The position numbers were made by a program, and so were the translations under genes. Below, piece after piece: positions 20,576-34,008 of a stretch of 64,000 nucleotides of DNA (the first letter of the stretch is position 1; each line of letters opens with the position of its first letter). This DNA is from Chrysomallon squamiferum (Eukaryota > Mollusca > Gastropoda > Neomphalida > Peltospiridae): positions 14,148,022-14,212,021 of the forward strand of contig CM022668.1 in the NCBI GenBank assembly GCA_012295275.1, written 5' to 3'. Under the pieces are notes generated by a model. That model worked only from the letters and a program-made list of their open reading frames with translations, searched no databases and was not told the origin of the DNA.

Positions 20576-21966
20576 TCTGACAGACCTTTCAAATTTAATT
20601 ATCTGTCTGGTAATAAGTAAACGTACAGTAGTGTTTTATATATTATAACTAAAATCATTCAGATTTGATTATTTTCAAATACTCGATTCAGCAGTTTCAA
20701 ACATTGTTTTAATTTTTACAGCGATTTAATGCACTGCTCGTCAATAATCACAATTCACAAATCATGTCAAACTACTTACTAAAAAAAAAAACTTATATAA
20801 CAACATAAAATATATAAACTTTTGCAAGGAAGCTTCTTTTTAAAATACGGCATATCAGAAAATATCAGTAACTTTCAGAAATTTACTGATGGCAATATGG
20901 TTGTATAAAATTTAAGATTAATCATCATAAGAAACATTAATGAATTTAAGAAATATATATTTAGCAACTAAAATTATTTATAAAACACGAGAGTTTTGTT
21001 TGGAATTGCTAAATATATTAATAATTTTAACTTTGCCAATATTTTCCAATCTAACGAATACAGCAATTTTCTAAAGCATACAGGTTTCGTCACATTTAAT
21101 TATTTTTAATAACTTTAATTTTGCTGTTTTATGTCTTAAGATCATCTTTAACATATAAAACCTGTTAGTATAAACATTTAAAAAATATATAATGGAACAG
21201 TTCTTTTATTAGTAACATTATTTTAAAAACAAAATGTTTACTTGTTGTCGTGCGACTACATGAGTTTTTGTTTGGAATTGTTCTTTTCTTCTGAAAATGT
21301 AGAAATATCAGTTTGTTTAGGATCAAAGCAGAAGAAGCTGTGAGATATGTACTAGCAAGTCTTCATTTTTCACAATCTGAAAAGAATAAGAAAATTTTAA
21401 TAATACAAAGATCATTAACAGTTGGAATAATATCAGCAGCAACAATAATATTTAATAATAGTAACAAAAATTATTATAACAATGAAAGTAATAATGATAA
21501 TAATAATAATAATGAAATAATAATAGTTGCTGTAGTAGTAATAACAAAAGTAATTATAACAATGGTAATAACAACTAATAAAACTAATTATAACACTAGT
21601 AGTAATAAAAATACTAATAAAAATAATAAAAATAATAATAATAATAATAATAACAATAGTAATAATGGTAGTATTACTAGTTATAGTAGTAATAATACTA
21701 ATGAACAATAAAAGTGATAAATATTTCAGCATCACACATGGTTGCTTAATTTAAGCTGTGAACATTTGGACGTAACTGAAAAAAACCACTTTAAAATACA
21801 GCAATGAATGGATGACAAACAATCACAAAGAAAACTATCTTCTGCTAAAAACGTGAGTCAGATAATAATAAATACTGTACAGGTCTCTATTTTCGTCAAA
21901 CTTTTACATCCCTCTGATTGTTAAACAACCTAATTTGCTACTTAACTTTGTTGGTGTGCCATCCTA

Positions 21967-22012
21967 CCTGTTTCCACAGTTACCTATTTTCAGCATCCAA
22001 AGAAAACTGTCA
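21967..22012 (-). pseudogene. Duplicate of the CAP-Gly gene exon 11 end
   Basis: On the plus strand CTGTTTCCAYAGTTACC, RTTTTCAGCATCC and AAGA are shared with 22074-22120, the end of exon 11, offset about 107 bp. On the gene strand both copies read as the end of a coding segment followed by a splice-donor-like GTAACT. Confidence 0.5.
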
Positions 22013-22086
22013 GCACAATTTTACTTACTTCGCGTCGGCATACAGTCCAGCCCTTTCCCTAAAAACCGTCCTCCCTGTTTCCATAG

Positions 22087-22693
22087 TTACCTGTTTTCAG
22101 CATCCGAAGACGATCTCGACTCCATTTTGTCCACTTTCCGCTTGGCTGAGGCTCTGATTCTAGAGGGGGGTGGGGAGTAATAGTTGCTGAAGTCCTTCCA
22201 TGTGGGTTTGTCTCGAAGAGTCGGTACTTCTTCAACTTCAGCAGTCTGTACAGAGAAACAAAGAAAAAAAGGATTTGTTTGTTTTTCTGGTTGATGTGTC
22301 TGTGTGTGGATTAGAAGACAGAGGCAGAGACAAAAAGGGAGACGTCTGAATGGAAGATGATAAAAGGAGAAAGACAGAAAGACATAGAGAGACAGAGACT
22401 GTTGGTCAAAGTAAGGTAGTAGAATAGTAGTGATTATAAATTTGTTTCAGAAATATATATTTTTGTATGAGTGTAAGTATGTGTTCATGAAAATATATGT
22501 ATATACAAGTATGTAACAAGTATGCATGTTTTTTAACATACTTTTATCATGGGTATATAATACATGTTAAAGAATAATAATATGTGCAGGCATGTATCTT
22601 TGTGTGTATGCCTACCTTTATAAGTGCATATATATAGATAGACAGAAAAATAGAAACAGAAAGAAAGAAAGTGAAACAGAAACAGACAGACAG

Positions 22694-22725
<32 letters not shown>

Positions 22726-25714
22726 ACAGACACACAACCACAGACATACAGACACACACATTTACTCACTTTGTTCTCTACTTTACAAATGATGTCATGA
22801 AGAGGTATAAACACTCCATGTTCTCTGTGACAGTAAAAGTATCTCTTCCCATGATAGAATCCATCATTACGACCCACTGCAAAACAAACAATATATATTA
22901 TAGATATGTGTGTGTGTGTGTGTGTGGGTGTATGTACATACTCATCTGTCCATATATGTGCATACCAATACATATATACACTTATCGATGTACGTATTTA
23001 TGGATTTTCCTTTTATCCCTTTCCACAATAACTGTATTTCATTTATTAATAATGACTTGAAAGAAATGAAAAACATTCTAACAATAAAAATAATCTATTG
23101 TTTTTGATGACTAATTTATCAATTTCAGTTTTAATAATAATAATAATAATACATTAGTTTTAAATTCCAAATAAAACATTTTTCTCACCGGGAACTTCTA
23201 ACTCAATTCCAACAAATATCATGTTAGGCTGGCCAATTTTATCAAGATGGCCGATATACCGGATGCAGCCAAGCTTATCTCCCTTTATCATCACTCTCTC
23301 ACCCAAACGAACGACCAGTTTGTCACTAGAAAAAATACAATTTAAAAAAATAAAATAAAAATAAAAATATTTTATATTATTTAAATAAGGAGAGAAAAGA
23401 ACAAGGAAAAAAAAAAAATGTACTTCCTCACAGAAATTTATATTTTGACTTGAAAACTTGCCAAAATGATAATGCTTTGATTTTTAAAGTACAGTTTATG
23501 TTTAAAAAGAAAACACTCCTTTATATAACTGTCTTATATCTACATATAACATTGAAAAGGTTAACATCAAGGTTTGTTTTCAATTTAAAATTTAAAATTG
23601 TTAACAATGAACGTGTTAAAATCATATGTTTCTTGTTTTAATATAAAAAATTTATCAATGTAAGGATTAATGTCATGTTTTTTTATAAATTTTTCAAAAT
23701 AAACACTCTTTTAAACCCAGACAAAATAAAATGTTTCACACTGAAATGGTTAACTTTAACACTAGGACAATTAAAATTTACAACACACAAAGAGATAACA
23801 TTAAGCTTTTTAAATCTAAAAGCTTAACATCACACTTTAAACACTGGAAGAATTAACATCAAATTCTTATCCCATAAATGAAAAAAGAAAAACCTCAAAT
23901 AAAATTAACAGAAAAGATTAGCATCATGCATTTTAACACACCCAGACAATTTATTTACATTAATAAAATACCTGACACTGTAAAAGGTTTAATAAATCGA
24001 TTTCGTAGCACAGAAAGGGTTAACTACCTGACTTGAAAACTCTGGGTGATGTCTTGCTCCATAAGGCTGCTGGGAAGACATGAGTTCGACTCGTCCCCGA
24101 CAGCTTCCATGCAAGCCGTACACTTACAGCCATGCAGAGGTTCTGGATAAAACAGACTTGTCATGGCAATCTTCGTGGCAACTTGCGGCTGACTCAGTCT
24201 GAAAATATTTTGTTAGAAAATATTTCATTAAAACAGTCTGGTGATTTTTGTATGGAGGACGTCATTTCTTTTTTTTAATAATTAGTACTAGGCAAGTTGT
24301 TCATTTATATCCATCTGCGAAACTGTGATTTCTGTTTTAAATGTTGGCATTTTTATGGAAAAGAAATGTAAAACATTTTAATGTTCTGAGAAAATTAATG
24401 CTAATTTAGTGTTCCTTCAGTCTGTCAAGGTATTTTTTTTTTTTTTTTTTTACCTTTCTATGTACAAAGTGATGTTAAGATGAAAATCAAACAGAAAAAC
24501 TTCATGCACATATGAAAAAAATGGTTCGTTTTCTTTTTTTCTTTTTTTAATTGTAAAACTTTATTATTAGTAAACATTGGCTGTCATGTTTTCAGTTTAA
24601 ATCTACTCACCCATTTTGTTTTCTGCTTCTGCCACTTTTAACCACGCAGTTTGTAAGAGTTCTGTCTTCGAAGGAGTTAACCGATATCGTGTCTTCGAAC
24701 TCACTCTCTATGTGAAAAGTGTCAGTACATTCTTTCCCCATGTTGTTCACCTGAAAGTTAATTAATTAATATTCAAGATGGCCGCCAACAAATAGCGAAT
24801 GGTTTTTGTTGATTGTGAAAAATTACTGCAATAAATGGAATAATTTAATTTTATCTTGTTCTAAAGATTTTTAAAAAAAATTGTTTTTAAATCAGGTTTT
24901 TCATTTTGAAATTTAATGTAAAAATTATTTTCAATTCTTCTGAATGTAATAAAAATTATGGTTTAAAAATCCAGTTAAAAATCTTTTTTGTTTTTCATTC
25001 ATTATGTTGAAATAACTTCAAAAGACTTGATTTTCAATTTGTTGTACGAATAAATAAATTAAAAATTGTTGGTAAAGAAAAAAACAACATGTATCAAATA
25101 TAAATGAAGTTAAAAACTTGACTACACAAATGATATTTCATATTAAATAATTTCTAAAAACTTGACAGTATTATTTCAAATTAACTTCAAATTATATATA
25201 TATATCCATTATATTGGGATGGTTATCATAAAATTATTAAACAGAATATGATCTACATACAGGTAATATTACACAGATAGAGGAAGCAATATTATTATAT
25301 TGATACAGGTAACATTTTATTTAGATTATTACAAGTAAACACATGATATTATGTGGAAGTATGTGGCATTATTGTGTACATACTGGTACTATTATTATTA
25401 GCTTATAAATACCTCTAAATCTTTCAGTCTTTTTCTTAAAATCTCAATTTCTTTTTTTGAAGCTGCCAAATCCTCTACAAGTTTAGAATTTAATTTCACC
25501 GCTGAAATAGAAAAGAAATTTAAAATGTTCCAGTCGTTAAATTCTCATTGTCTTTTGTCTATAAAATAAATAAATAAAAAACTGAGAATGGTAAATATTT
25601 AATGTCTCTATTATAATTTCAGTAATACCAGAATCAAATACTGTTTCAATATTTTGGATAGAATTACTTTAATTATTGTCATTTATTTATATTCAGTTAT
25701 ATTCTAAAACAATA

Positions 25715-25772
<58 letters not shown>

Positions 25773-26446
25773 TTAATAATAATAACAGTGATAATAATGA
25801 TTATGATGATAACAATAATAATAATAATAACAACAATAATAATGAAGATGGTAAAAATAACAATAATAATGATCACGACGAAGATGATGATGACAGAATA
25901 TTTTCATTGTGTTTATATTTTCATGTGTGTGTGTGTGTCAGTGTCTGTGTGTCTATGAAATGAAGACACCAAAATATATCCAAAGGCAATACTAATAATA
26001 ATAATGATGATGATGGTGTATCAGAGTATTTTCATTTTTTTAATATTTTAAAATCTGTGTCTCTATGTTTGGATAAATATTTTCTGATATGTCTTTGTGT
26101 CTTATCACTACCAATTTTATAGACTGATTATAGAGATAAACAGATAGATATAGACTATAGATATAGTGCAGATAAAGTAGCAGATTGTACTGTTATTAGT
26201 AACTTACTTTCTATAAACTGTTCTTCCAACGAGGCACCACTGTTTAGAGGGTTTAGAGAACACTGAACCTCTTTGGAAATCGTGGACCTGCAGATTCAAA
26301 AATATTATAATAATAATAATAATGAAATGTTAATATTGGTCTATTTTTTAATACTGGGTTGGAACTAAAGTTTGCAGAGTTTTTTTCAACAGGTGATGTG
26401 CGAGTGTTTGATTTCATTTCAGACATGACTGAAGTCTGTGTGTGTG

Positions 26447-26479
<33 letters not shown>

Positions 26480-27617
26480 CTGTGTGTCTGTGTGTGGGTG
26501 TGTTCTGAAAGGTGAACAAAATGGCACTTATGTTGTTGAATAAATCTGTGTACAAATATTTAAATACTGTCTTTGAATTTCACTTAAAAAACACTATGAA
26601 CTTTTGTTCCAACCCAATATATAAATGTACGCTACACACACACAGATACACAAAAACATAATGCATGTGCTCTTGGATAGATGTACATGCATATATACAC
26701 ACAAGTATATTTGTGTGTGCCTGTGAAAGTATTTAAAAGCTTTTTTGGTTGTTGTTTTTTCACACTGGAAGCTGTTATTAAGGCAAAATAACAAACTTTT
26801 TTTTTTTTTTTTTTTTTGAAATCAGAACTCTATTTAATTAAATAATTTGCTTTCATTCTGAGGCACTGGGCTAATAATTACCAAGTCTGAGACAAGGGCA
26901 GGACTGAAGAAAATGTGATGGGATATACAAAAGGGTTTCTGATAACTCAACACAGTGGTACAAAAACTAAAGGCAGAGTCAAAATTATGACACCTACAGT
27001 AGTCAATACATGGGCACACACCTGAGGTCAAATAAAATATTAATTTTGTTCTTTTTTTTTCTTTTTTTTTTTTACCTAATTTTCTTCAAACACCCATCTG
27101 GCTCTGATATTATTTCAGGTAACGAGTTTTTTCTCTCCTGCTTCACACTGTGTTCAGCATCATCAACATCGTCAGCATGTGGCAGATGATGCACCAACGC
27201 CTTTGTCATGATGCCGTTAACTCTCCCGTGAACCATGTTCGGTGACCTGTGCGGCGACCTCTGACCTTGACCCTCGTTGAACCGACCCTGAATTAAGGTG
27301 ACCTTTGAAGCTGAAGGTCTTCTCGAATTTGGGCGAGTTGCTGACAAGACTGGAACACTGACTGCAACGTGAACATGGTCGCGATCGATCCTGGTAAAAC
27401 GTAATGTCAAATAGAACAACAACTACATCAACAACAGCAACAATTACATTAACATAATATTTTTTTTTATTAAATAAATGATAATGTGAGACAGAAAACA
27501 AGGTACATTACTCTATAGACTTCTTTTACAAATAAACAGCAAAGAATCTTTAATAAATGGAGCAGATACAACAAAATACATTCAAAATATAATAATAATA
27601 GAATATTATTCTATATC

Positions 27618-27657
<40 letters not shown>

Positions 27658-27892
27658 TAACAATAACAATAGTACCTGTATCTGTGTATTATATAATGGT
27701 CATGTATAATAATAATAATGTAATAATAATATAATAACAAGAATAATAATAATAATAATGTATCTATGAAGTCTGGAAGTCTGGTCATGTATAATAATAT
27801 TATGTGTATCTATATAAGAATAATAACAACAACAACAACAATAATACCTGTATCTATGAAGTCTGGTCATGTATAATAATATTATGTGTATC

Positions 27893-27940
<48 letters not shown>

Positions 27941-28257
27941 GTACCTGTATCTGTGAAGTCTGGTCGTGCAGGAGAGACTTGTCTGTGTAGGAGCTGATGG
28001 AGGGAGGGGTGGGGCTTGTGGAATGACTTGTACGGAAGCTGATGGAAGCTGATGACCTCAGTGCCTCGTTTTCACGTTTGAATTGATAAACTTTTTTCTC
28101 CAAACTGTCGCAGAAAATAATTTTAAATTTTAAATCTAAGTTTTCTCTCTCTCAATTTTTTTCTGTTTGTTAATCATTCAGTCTTTCATTCCCACTGTAT
28201 CTCTCAGTATTTTATTAAGGCCAGTTTTCACTTTCATACATACATGCATACATAAAC

Positions 28258-28288
<31 letters not shown>

Positions 28289-31200
28289 TACAAACATACA
28301 TACAGAGAGAATAAAGCTCTCTCTCTCTCTCTGTATTTCTTTTACAAGGAATGAATTTTATTTACTTAAACTAATTTAACAATAAAAATAAAAGGAACTT
28401 TACCTACTTAAATGAATTAAATTTAAAAAAATAAAAATAAAAAAGCAAATAAAGACATGTTTATAAAATTAAATGAATTTTAATTAGTTCACTAACCGGC
28501 GTTTTGAGTGTAAAAGACTAGCGACATCGGCACAAAGGGGAACAATTCCTTTTCTTGTGCTGTTGACAACAAAGGCAACAGCACGAGCTGCAACCTCCTT
28601 GTCTTCAACCAAACTGTTCAGTTCATTATTACTTCCTGAAAATAAAATAGTCATAAAATGAGTGAAAATTCAATTACAGCATTAAATTTCACAACAGTAA
28701 CATACTCTGATAGACCTAGTGAAAATTCCTGAAACTGATGCATTTTAGAGAAACTTTGAGAGATGTAAAATTAATTGAAAATATTAACTGAATATATTTC
28801 AACAATGGGGTAGTAGGAAAACAGCCAGTAATGGTTGGATTGGGAAATAAGAGATATGTACAGTTAGTATATGAAAATATGCTGATCGATGCGTTACATG
28901 ATCTCTTGAAATGTTCTGAAATAAACTACCATTACACAACTGTTTTTCCTGTTCCTGCCACTAAATATTTTTTTTTTTATTCCATTCTAATCTTTATTTA
29001 ACCATATTCTTGTTAATCCATGCAATAAGTTTTAACCTCTCAACCAAAATAATTTCCATTATTATTGACTACTTTTTTTTATTCTTGACAAAAAGCAAGC
29101 ATTACCCGCTACTAGTACTATCTCATTATTATATTTGTTCTACTGATGTTTGCCCCATACATGTTTCTAGATCTATATTAGTCCAGTATTTTTCAGTTCT
29201 TCTAATATTACTTACTCTACACATATCCACTAGTTTCATACTACTGTTTCTGTTCTAATGCTCTACATAGAACAAAAACAATTACTAGTTTCATATTACC
29301 AAAAGTACTATGCTATTTATCTATTTATCCATTTACCGTAAATACCACACTAGTTTCATCTTACCAGCAGTATTATTTTTCTCTATGTTCTATAACTGTT
29401 TACCACACATATACCATACTAGTTTCATGTTCCTAACAATATTGCTGTTTTTATATTTGTTCTAGTGCTGCTTACCTCACACATACCATTCTAGTTTCAT
29501 ATTTCTACCACTACTATGGTATTTTTCTATTTAATTCTGATGCTGTTTACTCCATAGATATCACGGCTAGTTTCACTTGGCTAGAAGTAGTTATTTTTTA
29601 AATTTAATTCTGGTGCTGTTTATTCCATTCCATACATACCACAACTAGTTTCAGATTTTACTAATAGTACTATGCTGTTTTAGTATTTGGTCAAGTTTTG
29701 TTTGCCCATTCACACTACTATACATTTTATATTACTAACTTAGTAACTATTCTGGTATTTTCACATTTGTTCAAATGCTGTTTACACACAAAACAACATC
29801 ACTAGTATAATACTGCTATGATATTTTTCTATTTGAATGCTTGTGATTTACCAAATATCAACCACTATTAGCTTCAGATTACTAACAGTATTGTATTTTT
29901 TCTAGTTATACCAAATACACACACACACACACACAAAAAAGAAGAAGAATTACTAGCTTCATATTACTAACAGTACTATGTTATGTTTCTATTTGTTCTA
30001 GTGTTTTTTTATCCCACAAAATATATAACAAGTTTAGTACTATAAAGGAGGGCTTTTTTTGGTGGATAGTGATGTGTAACAATTAACATACATCTTATTT
30101 GTATGGTTCATTAATTTTTACCAGATCTCTAATCATTTTGTCATTTCCTTCTCTCACAGAAACTTGTATGTTTATAAATATGCAGTTAGCACTGTTAAAA
30201 ATAGGTAAATGTAAGAAATCTAATAGATAAATTACTTATAAACAACACATATTTGTAATATATATTCATGTATGATGATACACAAATATAAAAAATGCAC
30301 ATGCATGCACACATACTTATACAGAAATGCACAAACTTTTGTTTTTGTCTCTCTCTCTCATTAAATTATTTTCTATTTGATTTTATGAATATAAAAAACC
30401 ATACAGATACATATGTAATACACACGAACACACACACATGCACACACAAACACACACATAAAATAAACATACAAAACAAACATAATACATTTTTAAAAGT
30501 ACTAAGACCGTATTTAAATGCAAATAACATCTCTTCTTCCAGCAGCTAAATTCATATGACGATAAATACATTTTTATGCCAACAGCTTAATTCCCATTTT
30601 TATTTCTATTTAAATACACAACTTCTATTTTACAGATATACTGCATGAACTACAAAAAAACATTTATTCCAGTTTACACTTGATTCTGTAATCCCTCTTT
30701 TTTCAACAGCTAAATTCCTACTTGAGATATTGTTTTATATTTACACCAATACGTCAAACATATATTTTTTACACCAATAGTTTAATTCACATTTTATATA
30801 TATATATATATATTTAAATATACAACTTCTATTTTACAGATATACTGCATGAACTTCAAGGTCAGGGCAGCCTGAGCGAGGTAAGGTAAAGAATTTCACA
30901 AACATCTCTAACATGCATTCTTCAGTGAGATTTCATATTACATGTTCTGTTTACCCCAATGCACAGCACTCTGTATCTTATGAATGTGTAATATCAGACA
31001 GACTTGCTTCAAGTCGGTTTAGATAGTTTTTTTAATGTTCATTTTATTTTGCTTGTGGGTTCAGTTGTATGTGTGTACTTGTGTATGTCTGTATGGTATG
31101 TTTATGTATGTATGTGTATGCGTGTGTGTGTGTGTGTGTGTCTGTAGCAATTTGTGTGTGTATGTATATGGCTTCTAAATGTCCATGTGTATGTAGGTGT

Positions 31201-31736
31201 GTATGTATGTATACATTGTGTATGCAAGTATTTATGTATCAGAATTGTTTGCGTATTCATACTTATCTGTTTGAGCATATATTTATACATATTTAAGAAG
31301 ACATTTTTTATTAACATTCACTATAAATAAATAACTATTTACATTCAGCTTAAAACCATTATTATTATTATTATTATTATTATTAATATTAATTTTTTAA
31401 TTTTTAATTTTCAGTTTTTAATTATTTTTTTATTATTATTATTCTTTAATTTTTTTTTTTTTTTTTTTTTTTTTTTAGCTTAGCTGTAAGATACACTGAT
31501 ACTATTTACAAATATGTATCATTCAAAACATCCCTTTCAGTAATTTTAAGCTAATATATACATAAATATATATATATACATTCTTTAAATATTCTTAAAT
31601 TTATTATGTAGTTTACTCTGTGCCTTGCTGTGCATTCCACTCTGCATCATATGAATATGTAATATCAAATAGACTTCTTTCTGTCAGTTCTGAAAATTCA
31701 TTATATTTGGTAATGTTTGGTCGCATTTTACTAATA

Positions 31737-31767
<31 letters not shown>

Positions 31768-32050
31768 CTTATTTCTGTTATAAATATTTAACAAGAAATA
31801 ATGGTTTATACATGAACAAAAAGAAAGATGAATAAATGATCAAATAAATAAAAGGATGAATGGATGAAATAAATGAATCAACAATTGAATGAATGACTGT
31901 ATGAATTAATGAATAAATAAAAAAAAAATTGACATCTAAACAGATTTTACTCAAACTTGTATTAAGTCAGACAATTTTGTTTAGTTTTTCTATCACAATA
32001 CAGGAAACAGTGAATTTGCATCAGCATAATATATGTATGTGTGTGTGTGC

Positions 32051-32099
<49 letters not shown>

Positions 32100-32353
32100 C
32101 AAAACAATAATATATCTATCAGGAGCTATGACTGAAATAGGAACTAGTAAGAGGCAGGACGTTTAAAATTTCTTACATAATAAATGAAATTACTAAATTT
32201 ACATTTTTTTTTTTTTTAAATCTGTTATCTTAGAACTGATAAAAACACGTATTATCACAGACTTACTCAAAGTCAAGTCCACAAAACACACACATACACA
32301 AACCAATGCACAAACACACACTCACACACCCCACATACACACTCATAAATGTG

Positions 32354-32389
<36 letters not shown>

Positions 32390-33901
32390 GTTATGTTTTT
32401 TATTATTCATACCATTTACAACTTTTAAATATTTCTTTTTTTTACATGTATATATGTATATGTATACTACTTATATTGAATGTAAAATAGTCGATTCACA
32501 CACACACACACACACACACACACCTGTATTGTGGATTGTAAATTAAATTAAAAATGAAGGAAACAGAGAAAGATGTCAGTAAAGATTACCATATGCTGTA
32601 AAGAAAGTAATTTAGCAAGTCATATTTCTCAAGTAATTAGAAAAATACGGGAAAGATGAAACATTCATTAGCCACATTTGATAGATTGTGGTTATAAAAT
32701 ATTTATCTGAAGAGGTATCTAGTAATATTTTGTGAATATATTTAAAAAAAATAAAAAAATAAAATAAATAAATAAGAAAATGAATTAGTAACAATAAAAA
32801 TAACAACAACAACAACAAATAGATAATAATAATAGTACTAACAGTAAATAAATAAATAATAGTAATCCAAATAATTTTTGAAATCTTATAAGTTATACAA
32901 ACGAACCTTAGCTAATAAAGAAGAAAAACAATGATGTAATATTGCATCTTTGTGTATTCCAAAAGGTTTTAATTTGATGGGGTTTTTTTGGGGGGGTTCT
33001 GCTGTTTTATGACATGATGGATACACATCACTTGTGGCAAATAACCAGTTCAAACAGCTTTTGCTACTGATCAAAACTGCCTATAAAAACAGTCCAATGA
33101 AAGAAAAAATAGGTATTTATTTGTCTGAAAAAAACAAACAATTGTTTTGTATATTTTGCTATTAACATTGTTTTTTTGTTTGTTTTTTTTCTCTGTTGTC
33201 ACAATCACAGCCTGTGTCTATATTCACAGATTTAACTATTACAACTTTGTTCTGTGATCTATACATTTTAAATGCATTTTGACTGGTTCTTAACATCATG
33301 GTTTATCTGTTTTAACATATGACTGTCAGTGTGGCTTCTAAGATAATCAGGAAAAGATCGGTCCAAACAACAATGAGCAAGATTTAGTATCAAGCTGATA
33401 GTCATCATAGTGTCATTACATTTACTGGCTGGAATGAAACTTGCCCAGTGGGTACATGGAAAACCACTAATTACATATCTTTTATTAATTTAGTATATTT
33501 AAATCTGACTGTTAAATTTATTATTAACAAAAACTGGTCACCAGCAATAAATTAAATAATCATTTGGAAAGATATAAATTGTCTTTAATAGTTACTGTTG
33601 GTACAACAAAAGGTACTTTATCTGACAACATTTAACTAGTACATACTCTTGTTTAGTTTTCTGTGTCCAAAGATGTGACTAGCTATCAAATAGGTGTAGT
33701 GTTTGGAACACTTACATTTCCATTCCAGCTAGTTAACAAATGAAATATCGTAAACTGATATGAACACCATTTCAGTCTCGTTCGATTGATGAGAATGATG
33801 AATGCTGTAAAACTATTTTCTTCTGGCAAACGCATCTCTAATCTTGTTAAACAAAAGTTAAATGCCTAGTTTATAAAAGAATTATTGAAAATAATAATTT
33901 T

Positions 33902-33938
<37 letters not shown>

Positions 33939-33971
33939 AAGATCTTTTATAGTTTTCTTTTTTTCGTCCTA

Positions 33972-34008
<37 letters not shown>

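Noticed and set aside
21313-21735. Asn-rich 132-codon frame and its antisense
   Set aside because: The Asn part is AAT repeat. The first 35 residues look protein-like but there is no splice context or neighbour.
22533-22973. 146-codon minus-strand frame
   Set aside because: Only its middle (VGRNDG...KVENK) is real, and this is exon 10 of the CAP-Gly gene. The rest is AC/GT intron sequence.
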